Assembly: GCA_016713245.1 (NCBI GenBank)
Contig: JADJPM010000001.1
Coordinates: 1,240,001 to 1,304,000, forward strand
Origin: Verrucomicrobiaceae bacterium
Lineage (GTDB): Bacteria > Verrucomicrobiota > Verrucomicrobiia > Verrucomicrobiales > Verrucomicrobiaceae
Direction of reading: 5' to 3'
DNA: 64,000 nt
Below are positions 35,480-43,934 of this stretch, piece after piece. Below the pieces are notes generated by a model. The model saw nothing but the letters and a program-made list of their open reading frames with translations, was not told where the DNA came from and searched no databases. Each line of letters begins with the position of its first letter. Positions within the stretch are counted from its first letter, which is position 1. The position numbers and the translations under genes were made by a program.

Positions 35480-37096
35480 TCAGATCCCACTGATCTCGCC
35501 GCTCTCGCTCACCTGGATGCGTTCCGCAGAGGGCACCTTCGGCAAGGCGGGCATGCGCATCATGGTGCCGGTGAGAGCCACGAGGAAGCCGGCGCCGTTG
35601 CTGATCTCGAAATCACGCACGGTGATGGTGAAACCTCTCGGGCGGCCGCGCTTCTTGGCATCATCGGAGAGCGAGTCCTGCGTCTTCGCCATGCACAGCG
35701 GCAATTTGTCGAAGCCGCTGCGAGCGAACAAAGCCAGCTTCGCTTTCGCTTCATCGGTGAGTTGCACGCCGTCCGCACCGTAGATTTGTGTGGCGATGGC
35801 ATGCAGCTTCTTTTCCACCGGCTCGGCGGCATCGTAGAGCATCGGGAGCGGCTTGGATTCCTTGGGCAAGGCCGCGAGCACGGTCTCGGCGAGCTTCACC
35901 GCACCGTCACCGCCTTCGCCGAAGACATTCGCGGTGGCGCAGGGCACGCCGCGGGCCTGGCAGAACTCATGCACAAGGGCGAGTTCGTCTTCGTGGTCGT
36001 TGGTGAAGCGATTGATCGCCACGATGACGGGGCGTTGGAACTTCGCGGCGCTGTCGAGATGCGCGGCGAGGTTGTCGAGCCCTCGCGAGAGAGCGGCGGT
36101 GTCCGTTTGCGTGAGCTGGTCCAAAGCGGCTCCGCCATGCATTTTCAGTGCTCGCACGGTGGCGACGATCACGATGGCCTCCGGCGCGAGACCGCTCTGG
36201 CGGCACTTGATGTGCATGAACTTCTCCCCGCCGAGGTCGAAGGCGAATCCGGCCTCGGTGACGGCGAAATCGGCATGCGACAGTGCCATGCGAGTGGCCA
36301 GCACGCTGTTGCAACCGTGTGCGATGTTCGCAAACGGCCCGCCATGGAGGAAGGCGGGCACGCCCTCCACGCTTTGCACCAGATTCGGGCTCAAGGCATC
36401 GCGCAGCAGGGCCAGCAGCGCTCCGGTGACACGGAATTCTTTGGCGAAGACCGGCTCGCCCTCCGGCGTGAAGCCGACCACGATGCGTTCGAGTCGTGCA
36501 CGCAGATCGGCGAGCGATTCGCTGAGGCAGAGGATGGCCATCACTTCCGAGGCGGCGGTGATGTCAAAGCCCGTGGCGCGTTCGGTGGGCTTGCCAGCGC
36601 TCGTGCGCATCTGGCGCAAAGCACGGTCGTTCATGTCCATGACACGCTTCCACAGCACGCCGTCCGGCTTCAGGCGGCAGGTGCCGTTGAAGAGTTCGTT
36701 GTCGATCACGGCGGAGAGCAGGTTGTTCGCGCTCGTGATGGCGTGGAAGTCACCGGTGAAGTGCAGGTTGATCGACTGCGCCGGCTGCACGGTGCTTTTG
36801 CCGCCCCCGGTTGCGCCACCTTTGCGACCAAACACGGGTCCCATCGAAGGCTGACGCAGCGCGAGGGCCACGCTCTGGCCGATTTTCTTCAACCCTTGCG
36901 AGAGACCGATGGAGACGGTGGTCTTGCCCTCGCCCGCCGGAGTCGGCGTGATGGCGGAGACGAGGATGAGCTTGCCCTTCTTCTGGCCGCTCTTGAGCGC
37001 ATCGAGACTGATCTTTGCCTTGTCGCGACCGTAGAAGCTGAGGTCATCCGGCGAGATGCCGAGAGAGGTGGCGACGGAGGCGATGTCTGAGGTCAT
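35480..37096 (-). CDS. fhs: Formate-tetrahydrofolate ligase
   Basis: A 538-residue enzyme that makes 10-formyl-THF from formate, THF and ATP. Seen: SDIASVATSLGISPDDLSFYGRDKAKI at the start, ATP loop TPTPAGEGKTTVSIGL (about 58-73), LRQPSMGPVFGRKGGATGGG, NLHFTGDFHAITSANNLL, and the C-terminal GFTITVRDFEISNGAGFLVALTGTMMRMPALP. Start MTSDIAS is chosen; upstream codons are not conserved-looking. A perfect hairpin lies 84 bases upstream. Single gene; folate one-carbon metabolism. Confidence 0.96.
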   Translation of the reverse strand: MTSDIASVATSLGISPDDLSFYGRDKAKISLDALKSGQKKGKLILVSAITPTPAGEGKTTVSIGLSQGLKKIGQSVALALRQPSMGPVFGRKGGATGGGKSTVQPAQSINLHFTGDFHAITSANNLLSAVIDNELFNGTCRLKPDGVLWKRVMDMNDRALRQMRTSAGKPTERATGFDITAASEVMAILCLSESLADLRARLERIVVGFTPEGEPVFAKEFRVTGALLALLRDALSPNLVQSVEGVPAFLHGGPFANIAHGCNSVLATRMALSHADFAVTEAGFAFDLGGEKFMHIKCRQSGLAPEAIVIVATVRALKMHGGAALDQLTQTDTAALSRGLDNLAAHLDSAAKFQRPVIVAINRFTNDHEDELALVHEFCQARGVPCATANVFGEGGDGAVKLAETVLAALPKESKPLPMLYDAAEPVEKKLHAIATQIYGADGVQLTDEAKAKLALFARSGFDKLPLCMAKTQDSLSDDAKKRGRPRGFTITVRDFEISNGAGFLVALTGTMMRMPALPKVPSAERIQVSESGEISGI

Positions 37097-37179
37097 GAGA
37101 AAGGGAGCGCCCATGATGGCAAGGAGGCACGCGAAGCAAACGAGTTTTCGTTCACGAGGCTTGAGTTGCGTCACGGCCT

Positions 37180-37199
37180 CATGGGATCTCGATCCCATG
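37180..37199. promoter_or_regulatory. Perfect hairpin in the fhs leader
   Basis: CATGGGAT-CTCG-ATCCCATG forms an 8-bp stem with a 4-base loop, 84 bases upstream of the fhs ATG and within its likely leader. No T-run follows on either strand, so a regulatory hairpin or protein-binding palindrome is more likely than a terminator. Function inferred only. Confidence 0.4.
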
Positions 37200-37308
37200 C
37201 TCGCGAGTGCGGAGCCGCAGGTAGGTACGTTGTCAAGCTTCAGCGTGACGAGAGGTTTCCCATGCAGCGTGAACAACGTGCCGGTGCTTGAACACGACCG
37301 CTGCGGCT

Positions 37309-37635
37309 TCAGGCCCCGATGGCGAGCCAGTTGAACTCCACCGCGAAGACTCGTGTGGCCGCCCAGGTGGAGATCACGGCCTGAAAGCCGCCAGCGGTGA
37401 TGTTCTCGGCCTTCAGCGTGATGCGGGCGCTATCCCGCTGATCGAGATCAAAGCCCGTCAGGCCCAGCTGCACCACCGGGATCGTGTCAAAGGGCGCAGC
37501 GAACACGATTTCCGTGATGAAGGTGCGCACGTCATCGGTCTCGGCAGACACCGTATCGAGCGTCCAGCCCTCGGTGAGGACACCGACGCCGGCATGAGAG
37601 GACAGGACTTTCCAGGGAAGAGCAGTAGAAGGCAT
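37309..37635 (-). CDS. H-type lectin domain protein
   Basis: A 108-residue protein made of one H-type lectin (discoidin C-terminal) domain: ITEIVFAAPFDTIPVVQLGLTGFDLDQ, ARITLKAENITAGGFQAVIST, WAATRVFAVEFNWLAIGA. The GF...ISTW...V.WLA end is diagnostic. No signal peptide is visible, so it may stay in the cytoplasm or leave by another route. H-type lectins bind N-acetylgalactosamine-like sugars in eukaryotes; bacterial roles are unknown. Monocistronic. Confidence 0.85.
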   Translation of the reverse strand: MPSTALPWKVLSSHAGVGVLTEGWTLDTVSAETDDVRTFITEIVFAAPFDTIPVVQLGLTGFDLDQRDSARITLKAENITAGGFQAVISTWAATRVFAVEFNWLAIGA

Positions 37636-37725
37636 GGATGCTCCCTCTCAGCAGCATTCAGGCCGTCTTGAGCACGTTGTTCACGCTTGAGCGTGTCCAA
37701 GCGCTTCCCGGTGGTAAACCTGCCC

Positions 37726-38025
37726 TCACATCTTTGGTGCTTTCTCCACCAGCGCGGCAAACTCCGCCGCATCAAAGGCCCGCATCGTGCTCGTGTGCAC
37801 ATTGCCCAAGGCGGAGAGGCTCATCATCAGGCCGGTGGCCGCCGCGTCGTCCTTCGCCTGGAACACGATCACGCCATCATGCGCTCCCATTGTCCAGAGC
37901 AGATGCTGCACCTTGCAGCCGCTCTTCTTGGCAGCCGCCCGGAAGGCCGAGGCCCGGTGCGCGGACTCGTGCATATTGGTAAGGCCTTGCTGCGTGAAGT
38001 TCAGGAGTGCGACGTAGGTGTTCAT
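37726..38025 (-). CDS. GYD domain protein
   Basis: A 99-residue cytoplasmic protein matching the GYD family: MNTYVALLNFTQQGLTNMHES, GCKVQHLLWTMGAHDGVIVFQAKDDAAATGLMMSL, VHTSTMRAFDAAEF. The family folds as a dimeric ferredoxin-like barrel and has no defined function. ATG at 38025 is chosen from the family's usual MxxYxxLxxFT start. It is divergent from the next gene. Confidence 0.9.
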   Translation of the reverse strand: MNTYVALLNFTQQGLTNMHESAHRASAFRAAAKKSGCKVQHLLWTMGAHDGVIVFQAKDDAAATGLMMSLSALGNVHTSTMRAFDAAEFAALVEKAPKM

Positions 38026-38185
38026 GGCGGGAAGAGAGGTGGCGTCCTCTTCAACGTCTGTGCCGCTCGTGCTGACTGAGCCCCCGTGGCGGGAGAGTGA
38101 GCGGTTCTTGGTATGCGCAGCACGGCATCCCCCCTTCGATTTCCATCTTGTCTTTTCCGGCCGGATTGAAGACAATGGAGGTGCT

Positions 38186-38680
38186 ATGAAACCGGCCTCC
38201 AACAACGCGCCCGTGTTCGCGCTCGATGACAGCACCGACTGGGATGATCTCGACAATGTCATGGAAGTCTCGGCGGAGTATCAATCGCAGCATTTCGGCC
38301 GCATCATCCCGCTCATGTTCTTTGCGCCGATGACGGAGCCGGAGAATCTCGACGCTTGGGTGCCGATGAAGACCCTGCCGGAGCGTCTCTTCATCGTCTC
38401 CATCGAGCGTTCCGCCGATGCCACCTTGATGAAAGCCTTCGCCCACGCCGAGGCGGATCTCGGGGAGGTACAACTCTCCGCCTCCTGCCCGGCCGTGCGC
38501 ATCGACTTCGAAGAGCCCTTCGCCCATGTCTATGAGCAGATGGAGGCCGCTGGCATCGCCGCTTACGCCAGCCCCCAGCCTGGCCGTGATGATGCCTCCT
38601 TCTTTTTCATCCGCGGCTTGGAGTCCGTGCGTGCCTTCGACGCGGCGCTGCGAGCGGTCACCGCCAGCAAACGAAGTTAG
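38186..38680 (+). CDS. Hypothetical protein (164 aa)
   Basis: The start is fixed by a strong GGAGG at 38177-38181, four bases before ATG 38186; the frame is open upstream but not coding-like. The protein is acidic at the N-terminus (FALDDSTDWDDLDNVMEVS) and mixed alpha/beta after that (RLFIVSIERSADATLMKAF, DASFFFIRGLESVRAFDAAL). No signal peptide or span. I do not recognise a family. Good Shine-Dalgarno is unusual in this window and may mean high expression. Confidence 0.72.
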   Translation: MKPASNNAPVFALDDSTDWDDLDNVMEVSAEYQSQHFGRIIPLMFFAPMTEPENLDAWVPMKTLPERLFIVSIERSADATLMKAFAHAEADLGEVQLSASCPAVRIDFEEPFAHVYEQMEAAGIAAYASPQPGRDDASFFFIRGLESVRAFDAALRAVTASKRS

Positions 38681-38721
38681 ACCGCTTCAGACATGATGAG
38701 AACCGGTTTACCAGCGCTTCA

Positions 38722-39567
38722 TCACGCCTTCACCGCTGAAAAGATCAGATACCGCATCGCGCCTCTGTGATAGGCCAGCCACAACCGCAGCATTGTCAGC
38801 GCAAAGATGCGGTTGTCATTCTTCCGATCCAAAAGGAAGCGCAGATACCCCGGCCGACGCAGCACGCCCACGCAGAAACGCCACGCGCAGATCGGCCAGG
38901 TGCGTGCCACCTGCATGGAGACATCCTCCGCTGAGATCGCGGTGAATCCAGCCTCCGTCATCCAGCGCGTGTATTCATTCTCCGTTCCCATGCCCGGCAT
39001 GCGTCCCTCGCGGCAGATCGGCTCGATGAGATGCCGCTGCTCCCAGGGCTTCAACGGCTCGCGTGCCAGCCACGCGCACACCACCAGCCTTCCGCCAGGT
39101 TTCAGCACCCGCGCCGCCTCGCTAAAGACACGCGCCTTGTCCGCCATGTGCTCCGTGCTCTCGATGGCGATCAGCGCATCGAATTCGCCCGCCGCGCGAT
39201 CATTGTGCAGCCAGTCCTGGAGCAGAAACGTGGCATCCACCTCCGCCGGTGTCGCCGTCACCGCATAGCGATGCTGCGCCGCCGAGACCGTCAGGCCCGT
39301 CACCTTCACTCGCTGCTCCTGCGCGATGATCCGCGCCGTTTGACCGTAACCGCAGCCTACATCACACAGCGTCATGCCCGCCGCCAGCCGCGCCTTCGCC
39401 ACCACCGCATCCGTCAGGTTCCGCGTCGCCTCCGCGCTCGTCTCACGTCCCGTGCGCCACAAGCCGTGATGCACATGCTCGCCCCACACCTCACGATAAA
39501 AGCGGTCGAGCTGGTCATAATGCAGCGCCACATCATCACGCGTCGCCGGCTGGGAGGATTCGATCAT
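38722..39567 (-). CDS. SAM-dependent methyltransferase (gamma-tocopherol/sarcosine MT-like)
   Basis: A 281-residue class I methyltransferase: motif I TLCDVGCGYGQTARIIA, post-I VTGLTVSAAQHRYA, motif II FDALIAIESTEHM, motif III RVLKPGGRLVVCAWL. The start DDVALHYDQLDRFYREVWGEHVHHGLW resembles the tocopherol/sarcosine/glycine methyltransferase group, which act on small quinones or amines. Substrate unknown. ATG at 39567 is chosen; upstream extension lacks coding character. Confidence 0.9.
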   Translation of the reverse strand: MIESSQPATRDDVALHYDQLDRFYREVWGEHVHHGLWRTGRETSAEATRNLTDAVVAKARLAAGMTLCDVGCGYGQTARIIAQEQRVKVTGLTVSAAQHRYAVTATPAEVDATFLLQDWLHNDRAAGEFDALIAIESTEHMADKARVFSEAARVLKPGGRLVVCAWLAREPLKPWEQRHLIEPICREGRMPGMGTENEYTRWMTEAGFTAISAEDVSMQVARTWPICAWRFCVGVLRRPGYLRFLLDRKNDNRIFALTMLRLWLAYHRGAMRYLIFSAVKA

Positions 39568-39787
39568 AAGCGGCCACCATGCCGTTAGTGGTCGCGGTTT
39601 CATCTGGATTGCCAAGTGTTTCAACGTGTCCCCCATTCGCAGGCCAGGGCGCGGAGAAGGGGGTGGGAATGGGTTGCGTCGGCTGGATGCCAGCTCCCTG
39701 TTCGTGGCAGATACGACCAGCCTTGCAACGAGGTGTGATTGTAATAGCGGGCGCCGCCCATGAAATAACCTTCACTCCTCTACCTCC

Positions 39788-40036
39788 ATGTCATTCCTCT
39801 GGATGCTTCTCATTGGCCTCATCGTCGGCGCCGTCGCCAAATTTCTCACCCCGGGCAGAGATCCGCAGGGCTGCTTGGTCACCATGCTCCTGGGCGTTGT
39901 CGGGGCCATGCTCGCCGGCTTTTTGGGACGTTCCGCAGGCTGGTATGCGGAGGGACAGCCCGTGGGCTTCATCGCTGCCGTCGGCGGTGCCGTTCTGGTG
40001 TTGCTGGTGTTTCGCTTGGTCAGAGGCGGCAAGTAA
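39788..40036 (+). CDS. GlsB/YeaQ/YmgE family membrane protein
   Basis: An 82-residue protein with three hydrophobic spans: MSFLWMLLIGLIVGAVAKFL, GCLVTMLLGVVGAMLAGFLG, VGFIAAVGGAVLVLLVFRLV. The LIVGAVAKFLTPGRDPQG motif is the hallmark of this stress-response (transglycosylase-associated) family. Inner membrane; molecular role unknown. Single gene. Confidence 0.93.
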   Translation: MSFLWMLLIGLIVGAVAKFLTPGRDPQGCLVTMLLGVVGAMLAGFLGRSAGWYAEGQPVGFIAAVGGAVLVLLVFRLVRGGK

Positions 40037-40428
40037 CCGGCGGGCCGCCTTCGGAGTCCCGAATGGAACCCCACCCTTGGAGGCATCGTTGGCGGATGAC
40101 GGTGAAATCGCAAGCCGCCGCCTGTTAGGCGTGCTTCTCAAGAAAGTCGCCTTCGCAGTCCATGCCTCCCGTCCTCATGTTGGGTGAAACCATCCAGCGG
40201 AAAGGCGATCGACAGCAGAAAGTCATTCTTCTGTCGATGAGTTCAGAAGGGGTCGGGTTGGGGTTTGTCAGAGGGTTGCACACTGACACCATTTTCCGGC
40301 TGGCACACCTGGGAGCATCTGAATCTTTGGGCGCGTCTCCCGCTTCCTGTCGATGACCACGCCTCAGCCCATCCCGACGACCTCAAGCGCCCCTGGCGTG
40401 AGCAGCAGATCAGGGACGAGTAGAAGTG
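40037..40428. other. Intergenic region with a possible gene remnant
   Basis: A 392-base gap marking the start of the accessory stretch. A 60-codon plus-strand frame, 40241-40423, reads protein-like near its end (GWHTWEHLNLWARLPLPVDD, then KRPWREQQIRDE and a stop) but has no proper start and is closed upstream by TGA. It looks like the 3' end of a lost gene; I do not recognise the family. Nothing else is seen. Confidence 0.35.
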
Positions 40429-40737
40429 TTACGCCGACTCGAAAAGCTCCCTGACTGTCTGAAGTTTGTCCCAAGCGATCTCGAACATTCTTTCGTGTGA
40501 TTGGCCTTGTGCGTCGTCCATGCCGAGTGCTGCCTGCATGTAGTATTGAAAGCTCACTAGCTTCTCTCCAACATATGCACTCCCTGGCGACATGTTCTCT
40601 TCAGTAGCGTAGCGATCTAACTCATTCACCATAATCGTCATTGCTGCATAAGCTGCAATCTGGAGGGTTCTCTCACCTGTTCGAGCCTCGTCAAAGAGAC
40701 GTTCTAGCGCGGTAACAACGGAGCGTGGATTTTGCAT
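40429..40737 (-). CDS. Hypothetical protein (about 102 aa)
   Basis: MQNPRSVVTALERLFDEARTG begins a helical acidic protein (LQIAAYAAMTIMVNELDRYATEENM, SHERMFEIAWDKLQTVRELFESA). An AAAAGAG stretch about seven bases upstream supports ATG 40737; the frame is open to an ATG at 40809. No family recognised. It is less GC-rich than the core genes nearby and lies on the same strand as two further unknown genes. Confidence 0.6.
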   Translation of the reverse strand: MQNPRSVVTALERLFDEARTGERTLQIAAYAAMTIMVNELDRYATEENMSPGSAYVGEKLVSFQYYMQAALGMDDAQGQSHERMFEIAWDKLQTVRELFESA

Positions 40738-40843
40738 GGGTAGACTCTTTTGGTTGGACGAATGCTTTAGATCTGGCGGCGAGAGGGAAGCGTTCATGAC
40801 CGATGACATTCGAGTCGTAGGCTGTATCCATTTTTGTTCGCCT

Positions 40844-41497
40844 TCATGCTGCTTGAAGTTTGTTTGTGGCTGCTCTCAGGCTCTGCCTGACACTTGCAGC
40901 TTCCTCATCTGGGAGAAACCGATCACAATCAATGATGGGGCGCAACGTCTGTTCCGAGATCACCAGTGGTGATGATTGATAGCCAGTTCGGAACATATCC
41001 GAATTGATGACCAATACCCACTCGGTCAGTTTCGATAGCTCGGCGATCACGTCGTTCAGAATATAGGAGCGCAGCTTATCAGGGGTTAGCTTGCGAGATA
41101 GACACTCCCATTCGATAAGTGCGCAATAAGTATGGATAGCTCCACGTGTTAGCGCCTCACAGAACGCGTTTCGGGCCTTGGTTACGGCACTCGGGTCGGT
41201 GGACCCAATGGCACTTAGGATGTCTTGGACACACTTAGTGCAAACGACGCAAGCGTCAGCATAAGCGTCACGCGCCCTCTGAAGCTCACGCAAGGTATCG
41301 CCTGCTAACTTGACCTGTTCGGTCTCGAGCTTTGATACTTCAGTTTTCAGTTTTGCAGACTCATTTCTTAGCTTTGTCGTCTCTGTGGACTTACGCCGGT
41401 TTTCAATGAACCAGCCGATCGCTACGCCAATTATAACAAGCCAGCTATAGGCTGGCCAGTCTTCTGGCTTAAACTGGTTCAGTGTCCAAGCCATCAT
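40844..41497 (-). CDS. Membrane-anchored coiled-coil protein, unknown (217 aa)
   Basis: An N-terminal span (PAYSWLVIIGVAIGWFI, about 14-30) is followed by a coiled coil (TTKLRNESAKLKTEVSKLET, about 40-75) and a helical cytoplasmic domain holding a clustered cysteine motif ACVVCTKCVQD. Its start overlaps the stop of the 88-residue gene upstream (TGATG type), so the two are probably translated together. No known family; codon use is less GC-rich than the flanking core genes. Confidence 0.7.
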   Translation of the reverse strand: MMAWTLNQFKPEDWPAYSWLVIIGVAIGWFIENRRKSTETTKLRNESAKLKTEVSKLETEQVKLAGDTLRELQRARDAYADACVVCTKCVQDILSAIGSTDPSAVTKARNAFCEALTRGAIHTYCALIEWECLSRKLTPDKLRSYILNDVIAELSKLTEWVLVINSDMFRTGYQSSPLVISEQTLRPIIDCDRFLPDEEAASVRQSLRAATNKLQAA

Positions 41498-41760
41498 TTC
41501 TTCCAGTTGTCCGCTATGTCCTTGAGGTCACGTATCGCGCGATTGGTATCATCAGAGGCGGCCGCCCTCTTTATCAACACGCTCTCATCGATGCTGGAGA
41601 AATTGATGATCGATTCTTGCGCACGCTGGAATGTCGATTTCGCTGCGGACTTGTTGAAAAGCTCAACCAGTCGGGCCTTTTCTTGCGTGGTTAATTCACG
41701 GCCAACTAACTTAGTGGCTGCGTTCTCTAGGGCTTGTATCAGTTGTGCGTCCGTGGCCAT
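41494..41760 (-). CDS. Hypothetical small helical protein (88 aa)
   Basis: MATDAQLIQALENAATKLVG begins a helical protein without span or signal (ELTTQEKARLVELFNKSAAK, DDTNRAIRDLKDIADNWKK). Its stop overlaps the start of the membrane-anchored gene downstream, pointing to a coupled two-gene unit. No family recognised. Confidence 0.65.
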   Translation of the reverse strand: MATDAQLIQALENAATKLVGRELTTQEKARLVELFNKSAAKSTFQRAQESIINFSSIDESVLIKRAAASDDTNRAIRDLKDIADNWKK

Positions 41761-41920
41761 ATTGGTCTGTAATGATTGACTTGGATTTTAAGCGAACATT
41801 GAAGATCATTCACACATCGTGAGGTTTGTCAGCCGCTTTATCGCCGACAGTTTTGTTGGAACATCACTCCCCTAGCAGGGACTATTCGATGTGTGAATAG
41901 TACGTCCGGCCAGCGCAGCT

Positions 41921-42703
41921 TTACGGCGTTGGCGGCGCAGGTGGCGGCTCCGGTTCCTCCGGCGAGGACGGATTCTCCAGGAGGTGCTGCATCATGTAGA
42001 GGGTCAGCTTCTCGGGCTGGCGGGGGAACATTTCGGCGAGCTTGAGGAGGCAGAGGAAGAGCATGAGCTGCAGGTTTTCACGGGCCAGCTTTTTGCCTTC
42101 CTGGGTGGTGGTCTTGCCGCCAGTGGAGCCTTCGCTGGCGGCGTAGATCGTGGCCCAGTTGTTTTTGAGGTTTGTGGCCAGCGTGACGGTGGCCGGGGCG
42201 AGGGAGGCGGCGTGCGTGGTGGCGGCGGCGTGCAGGGAGAGGAGGTGTACCTCCACCTGATCATCACGACAGGTGTTGAAGATGTTGCGACCCTGCGGCA
42301 GCGCCTCCAGCAGCACGGGCGAGTCGGCCCCAAAGGCGGCGATGAAGCCGGCCTCGATGCGCTTCACCTCCGATGGGATGATCTCCGTGCGGAAGTTGTC
42401 CTTGGCGAGCTTGGCGGCCTTGCGGATGCCCAGCTTTCCCTGGTCCTGTGTGACGCAGTCCTCCACCACGGCGAGTGAGCTGGTGATGGCGGTGATGTGG
42501 GAGGTGAGCTCGCCACCGGGATTGTTGGCGATGAGCCGCTGGAGGGTATCCGTGGAGAAGGCGACGAGTTCAGGGATGCTGATGTTCGGATCGTCGAAGG
42601 GGTTTTCGAGGAAGGTGGATAGCGTTCTCATAGTGGTTGGGTGTGCGTCAGGTGAATCAAAGCGCACGCCTGAGTCGAAAAAAGCGAAGCCCCAGCGTGC
42701 CAT
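41921..42703 (-). CDS. Hypothetical protein with FFDSGVRFDSP N-terminus (260 aa)
   Basis: Begins MARWGFAFFDSGVRFDSPDAH, a leader that I believe recurs in a verrucomicrobial protein family of unknown function, which is why the long start is kept over ATG 42631. The rest is helical: ELVAFSTDTLQRLIANN, LAKDNFRTEIIPSEVKRIEAG, KLARENLQLMLFLCLLKLAEMF, and it ends in a Pro/Glu-rich tail EEPEPPPAPPTP. The 'DNFRTEI/AAFG' layout suggests a structural or phage-derived origin, but that is only a guess. Confidence 0.62.
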   Translation of the reverse strand: MARWGFAFFDSGVRFDSPDAHPTTMRTLSTFLENPFDDPNISIPELVAFSTDTLQRLIANNPGGELTSHITAITSSLAVVEDCVTQDQGKLGIRKAAKLAKDNFRTEIIPSEVKRIEAGFIAAFGADSPVLLEALPQGRNIFNTCRDDQVEVHLLSLHAAATTHAASLAPATVTLATNLKNNWATIYAASEGSTGGKTTTQEGKKLARENLQLMLFLCLLKLAEMFPRQPEKLTLYMMQHLLENPSSPEEPEPPPAPPTP

Positions 42704-43325
42704 GGTGTGGTCAGTTTAGGATTTTTGAACGTCAGCGGCCTTTTACAGGAAAATGATGCTTTGCGGCGATCTTTTTGTGCGCTAAGGAACGGGGTTTATT
42801 TATGGGTGAATACGGAAATCCGCCCTATTTTCGGCTATTGCCGGTAATTTGGCTCTACGCGGCCTTCTTTTTCGAGATAGGCCGGGGAGACGCCTCGGAA
42901 GTCGTTCAAGCGGCGTGAATGATCGAGGAGATGCCTCGGAGGTCGTTCAAGCGGTGAGAGTGACCGGGGAGATGCCTCGGAGGTCGTTCAAACGGCGTGA
43001 GTGGCCGGGGAGACGTCTCGGAAGTCGTTCAAGCGGCGCGAGTGACCGGAGAGATGTCTCGGAGGCGGCTGCTAAAATGGCAGGCGAAGGGGAGACGTTG
43101 GGGAGGCCCCGCTGAAACGGAGGGGGCTGGAAATGGGGTTTGGTATGGCCCCGCCCGTTTGAGGAAGATCGAAGGGAGATCAACTGATCTCTCGTTAGTA
43201 AATGCATACAGGATGTAAAATCTGCCAGCAATAGTTTAAAAATTTGGCCAAAAAGCTTGCAAGATGGCAAAAAATGTCAAACATAAGTCTAAAGTCGTAA
43301 AACTAGCGCCCATTTTCTACACAAG
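42704..43325. other. Long noncoding region with tandem repeat and AT-rich end
   Basis: A 622-base gap. 42880-43063 holds a 41-bp tandem repeat; 43065-43170 is GC-rich; from about 43190 to 43325 the sequence becomes AT-rich (TAGTTTAAAAATTTGGCC, GCAAAAAATGTCAAACATAAG) and probably carries the promoter of the 43326 gene. No RNA gene recognised. Confidence 0.6.
42880..43063. repeat. 41-bp tandem repeat, about 4.5 copies
   Basis: Units begin at about 42880, 42921, 42962, 43003 and 43044 (last partial). Each reads G(A/G)(C/T)CG(G/A)GGAGA(C/T)G then CCTCGGA(A/G)GTCGTTCAA and a variable GCGGCGTGAGT end. Unit length is constant at 41 while bases vary, so units have diverged since duplication. There are no spacers, hence not CRISPR. 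Confidence 0.88.
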
Positions 43326-43934
43326 ATGACACACTTCCTCCCGACAGCCCTCGAGGGTCTGCTCCACGCGAGCGGGGAGCAAATCGTGAGTTTACTGGAG
43401 TTGGTCTTCACCGAGCGTCCATCCGAGACAGCACAGCAGGATGCTCAAAAGCTATTGGGTTTTGCGCAAGATTTGGTGAAACGCTACGAAGTCGAAAAGC
43501 CCAGCAAAAGCGTGGAGTGGCCTAGTGTGGAAAGTATCGGACTCGAAACCAAATCCAGGATAGAGAAACTGTTTCGTTTGCTCCCGGATGAGAAAGATAA
43601 AGCGGATAATTCCGCGAAGCGTTTTTTACTGGCAGCAGGGCATCACTATTGCCAGACCAACTTGTCATGGGAAGAGCGCACAATTTGGCGCACACGAGCG
43701 ATCAACGCTATTCTCAATGAGTATGACATGGCAATCGGCAACGTGACATGGGGTATCAAGCCACTGTTGGATCAAAAACTCATCCGCGTGCTGCCTGGCC
43801 AGGAAGCAGAGAAGGCTGAAGGAAAACAACTTCGTCATGAGATTTTGCCTGCCGGCCTACGTCGCGCTTCAGAAATTGCAACCGAACTGGATAACCTTTC
43901 AAACACCAAACACAACCTACCTGCACCCGAATGA
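43326..43934 (+). CDS. Hypothetical protein (202 aa), first of a coupled pair
   Basis: MTHFLPTALEGLLHASGEQI begins a soluble mixed-charge protein. The centre (SAKRFLLAAGHHYCQTNLSWEERTIW) and the C-terminal part (NEYDMAIGNVTWGIKPLLDQKLIRVLPGQ...ILPAGLRRASEI) look like helices with a possible winged-helix end, but no family is recognised. The last four bases overlap the start of the membrane gene (ATGA). Less GC-rich than the flanking core genes, suggesting later acquisition. Confidence 0.65.
   Translation: MTHFLPTALEGLLHASGEQIVSLLELVFTERPSETAQQDAQKLLGFAQDLVKRYEVEKPSKSVEWPSVESIGLETKSRIEKLFRLLPDEKDKADNSAKRFLLAAGHHYCQTNLSWEERTIWRTRAINAILNEYDMAIGNVTWGIKPLLDQKLIRVLPGQEAEKAEGKQLRHEILPAGLRRASEIATELDNLSNTKHNLPAPE

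Noticed and set aside
35209..35490. Minus-strand frame reading SHFSPLTSHFS
   Set aside because: This is translation of the GTGAGAAG palindrome and the poly-G tract, not a gene.
42880..43063. CRISPR array
   Set aside because: Units are contiguous 41-mers with no spacers, and no cas genes are in the window.
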